15,891 nt of DNA from an uncultured Oxalobacteraceae bacterium. GTDB taxonomy: Bacteria > Pseudomonadota > Gammaproteobacteria > Burkholderiales > Burkholderiaceae. Location of the stretch: assembly GCA_946478765.1 (NCBI GenBank), contig CAMLDH010000059.1, positions 1 to 15,891 on the forward strand, in the 5' to 3' direction. Below are positions 14,637 to 15,891 of this stretch, piece after piece. Below the pieces are notes generated by a model. The model was not told the origin of the DNA. It saw nothing but the letters and a program-made list of their open reading frames with translations, and did no database searches. Position 1 is the stretch's first letter, and every line of letters begins with the position of its first letter. Both the position numbers and the translations under genes were made by a program.

Positions 14637-15890
14637 TCATCCTGACACGCCCACAATCGCGTCTACCAGCCACTGGAAAAAAGTTCGCGGGGGAGCGGCA
14701 GGAATTGGGAGCGGCGCACGAGGGATCGCCTGCACTGGGCCAACTGCCGCCAGTCTTCTGGCATTTGCCTCCGTCAACATTCGATTGGCGTAGTCATAGG
14801 ATCGCGACGCTTGCGCGCCTTCTGCCCGAAGGTAAAAAAGGATATCGAAAAGAACGGTGTCGTAGTGTGCCAATCCGTCCGGCAGGATTTTTGCATAATC
14901 AATCCGTGCATTGATCACATCTCTCTGTGCCGGGGTCAAATCGCCGTTTATCTGATCCAGATTCGCCTCCGTGCTCAGATGATCCCAATTGGCGGACATG
15001 ATATCCATTTGTGCTACCGCACCCAATGCAACATCATCAAATTGATTAGGCGTGAGGCCAAATTGCGCATCGGCGGGAGCGACAACGCCTACCGGCGCGG
15101 GCAGATTCATGTTGGCCAAATGACCTACGCCGGCAGCCGTATTGGTATCGTATTGGAGCGCTGCAGTGATATGCATCATCTCATGCAAAATCGCGCCAAT
15201 GTAACGCGTTAAATCATTATAGGTGCCGTGCAACTCGGTACGAAGACCATAATTGATACTGTAAATCTGACCGATCAGAACCACGGGCGCGATTGACGCC
15301 ACCGGCTGCGCGTTGGCCTGATAATTGAAATCCATATGCGCGAGGTGTGCTTCCACATCGGCATAGGCCTGTACCAGTGCCGGGTCGGCGGCTATTATTT
15401 GCCTGATCTGCACATCGGTCTGGGTTGGCTCTACAACCGCCCACATCGCTGCCATCGTGGGATATACCACTCTCTGGATAATAAGAGACTGGCCACCATT
15501 ATTTTTTACCTGGGACTGCGCATCGGCTGTTTTCGCCTGAACAGTTTTCATACCCTGCTGGCTCGCCCGCGCGCCCATCATATCGGCTTCCTGCTCTAGA
15601 CCCTGATCGTCATTGATCGCCACGCCTTTGGCCTGCATGGTCGGCTGCACCCTGCCCTGCTTCTGCTGCACCACATGCCACGCTTCATGCGGCAAATGCT
15701 GCTCCTGGCCCGGCCCGACATGGATATCCGCTCCCTGTGCATAGGCCAGCGCCTGCAACTGCGCAGGTTTAGCTGAGTTGTAATGCACCTTCACGTCGTC
15801 CATTCCGATGCCGGACAGATTTTCTATTCCTGCTTTCAGGTTATCGGGCAAACCTGTATTGTTGGCTTTGGGTGCGGCATCCTCGACTAG
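14637..15890 (-). CDS. DUF4157 (eCIS-core) protein with a second HExxH C-terminal domain, N terminus outside window
   Basis: The frame is open to the window edge; 417 residues are visible and the true start lies beyond 15891. Visible residues 12-106 are a canonical DUF4157/eCIS-core domain: TGLPDNLKAGIENLSG, DDVKVHYNS, AQGADIHVGPGQE, the zinc-protease-like HEAWH (68-72) followed by VVQQKQGRV, and LEQEAD (98-103). A linker with VQAK and IIQR (137-140) leads to a different C-terminal region holding a second HExxH, HEMMH at 236-240 (ILHEMMHITAAL). It ends in a proline-rich stretch and a hydrophobic FFQWLVDAIVG tail. DUF4157 proteins are associated with extracellular contractile injection systems as cargo or effectors. 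I infer a metallopeptidase-like effector; activity and target are unknown. The third zinc ligand of the second site is not clear. Confidence 0.85.
   Translation of the reverse strand, partial: LVEDAAPKANNTGLPDNLKAGIENLSGIGMDDVKVHYNSAKPAQLQALAYAQGADIHVGPGQEQHLPHEAWHVVQQKQGRVQPTMQAKGVAINDDQGLEQEADMMGARASQQGMKTVQAKTADAQSQVKNNGGQSLIIQRVVYPTMAAMWAVVEPTQTDVQIRQIIAADPALVQAYADVEAHLAHMDFNYQANAQPVASIAPVVLIGQIYSINYGLRTELHGTYNDLTRYIGAILHEMMHITAALQYDTNTAAGVGHLANMNLPAPVGVVAPADAQFGLTPNQFDDVALGAVAQMDIMSANWDHLSTEANLDQINGDLTPAQRDVINARIDYAKILPDGLAHYDTVLFDILFYLRAEGAQASRSYDYANRMLTEANARRLAAVGPVQAIPRAPLPIPAAPPRTFFQWLVDAIVGVSG
15861..15887. repeat. Leader repeat, copy 2 (in the DUF4157 gene)
   Basis: This is the partner of 14186-14212 with the same orientation and reading frame, encoding LVEDAAPKA. 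In this copy the sequence runs on into the DUF4157 core (NNTGLPDNL). In the other copy it runs into VNKNVLQRKN, so homology appears to stop just after this repeat. Confidence 0.75.
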
Positions 15891-15891
15891 T

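Noticed and set aside
1..15891. CRISPR array, tRNA, rRNA, insertion sequence or integrase
   Set aside because: I found no regularly spaced repeats, no cloverleaf-like or ribosomal sequence, and no transposase or integrase motifs.

Overview
The window looks like a chromosomal segment of a betaproteobacterium of the order Burkholderiales, probably Oxalobacteraceae (Herminiimonas or Janthinobacterium type). That placement is an inference from protein sequence flavour, the moderate GC content, and the gene order cysB / sulfite exporter / cysI-DUF934-cysH-cysD-cysN-cobA followed by lptFG and pepA. It was not tested by a search.

Layout. Positions 1-1027 hold the 3' end of an unidentified + strand gene, a convergent SAM-dependent methyltransferase, and a 46-codon minus-strand ORF of unknown status. 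Positions 1041-8892 form an assimilatory sulfate-reduction locus. A CysB-type LysR regulator reads left. Across an AT-rich 132-bp divergent control region, an operon reads right: TauE/SafE transporter, siroheme sulfite reductase (CysI), DUF934 protein, APS reductase (CysH), ATP sulfurylase CysD and CysN, and uroporphyrinogen-III methyltransferase (CobA/SUMT). The genes are tightly packed, with overlaps at cysI/DUF934, DUF934/cysH and cysD/cysN. Together they activate sulfate to APS, reduce APS to sulfite and sulfite to sulfide, and supply the siroheme precursor for the reductase. No CysC (APS kinase) or CysJ (flavoprotein) is present. This fits a CysH with the four-cysteine signature of an APS reductase and a sulfite reductase fed by another electron donor.

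Positions 8911-11581 on the minus strand hold lptF, lptG and a single-domain CbiX/SirB-type chelatase in one tight unit. They encode the two LPS-export permease subunits plus a protein that could insert iron into sirohydrochlorin. This unit converges on cobA and diverges from pepA. A short divergent spacer contains a 13-bp tandem repeat and a consensus TATAAT box. Leucyl aminopeptidase (pepA) occupies 11634-13136.

From 13137 to the right edge the character changes to accessory DNA. A 242-bp spacer holds no confident gene. Two minus-strand genes follow that look like cargo of an extracellular contractile injection system (eCIS). The upstream one, cut by the window edge, carries the DUF4157/eCIS-core domain with an HEAWH motif, then a separate C-terminal region with a second zinc-protease-like HEMMH motif. 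The downstream 379-residue protein has a leader with AQRK repeats and a stretch of near-identical DNA to the leader of its neighbour, but lacks the DUF4157 core and ends in a domain I do not recognise. This modular pair (shared leader, different C-terminal parts) is the most interesting part of the window. No eCIS structural genes are visible, so any such locus would lie beyond position 15891 or elsewhere.
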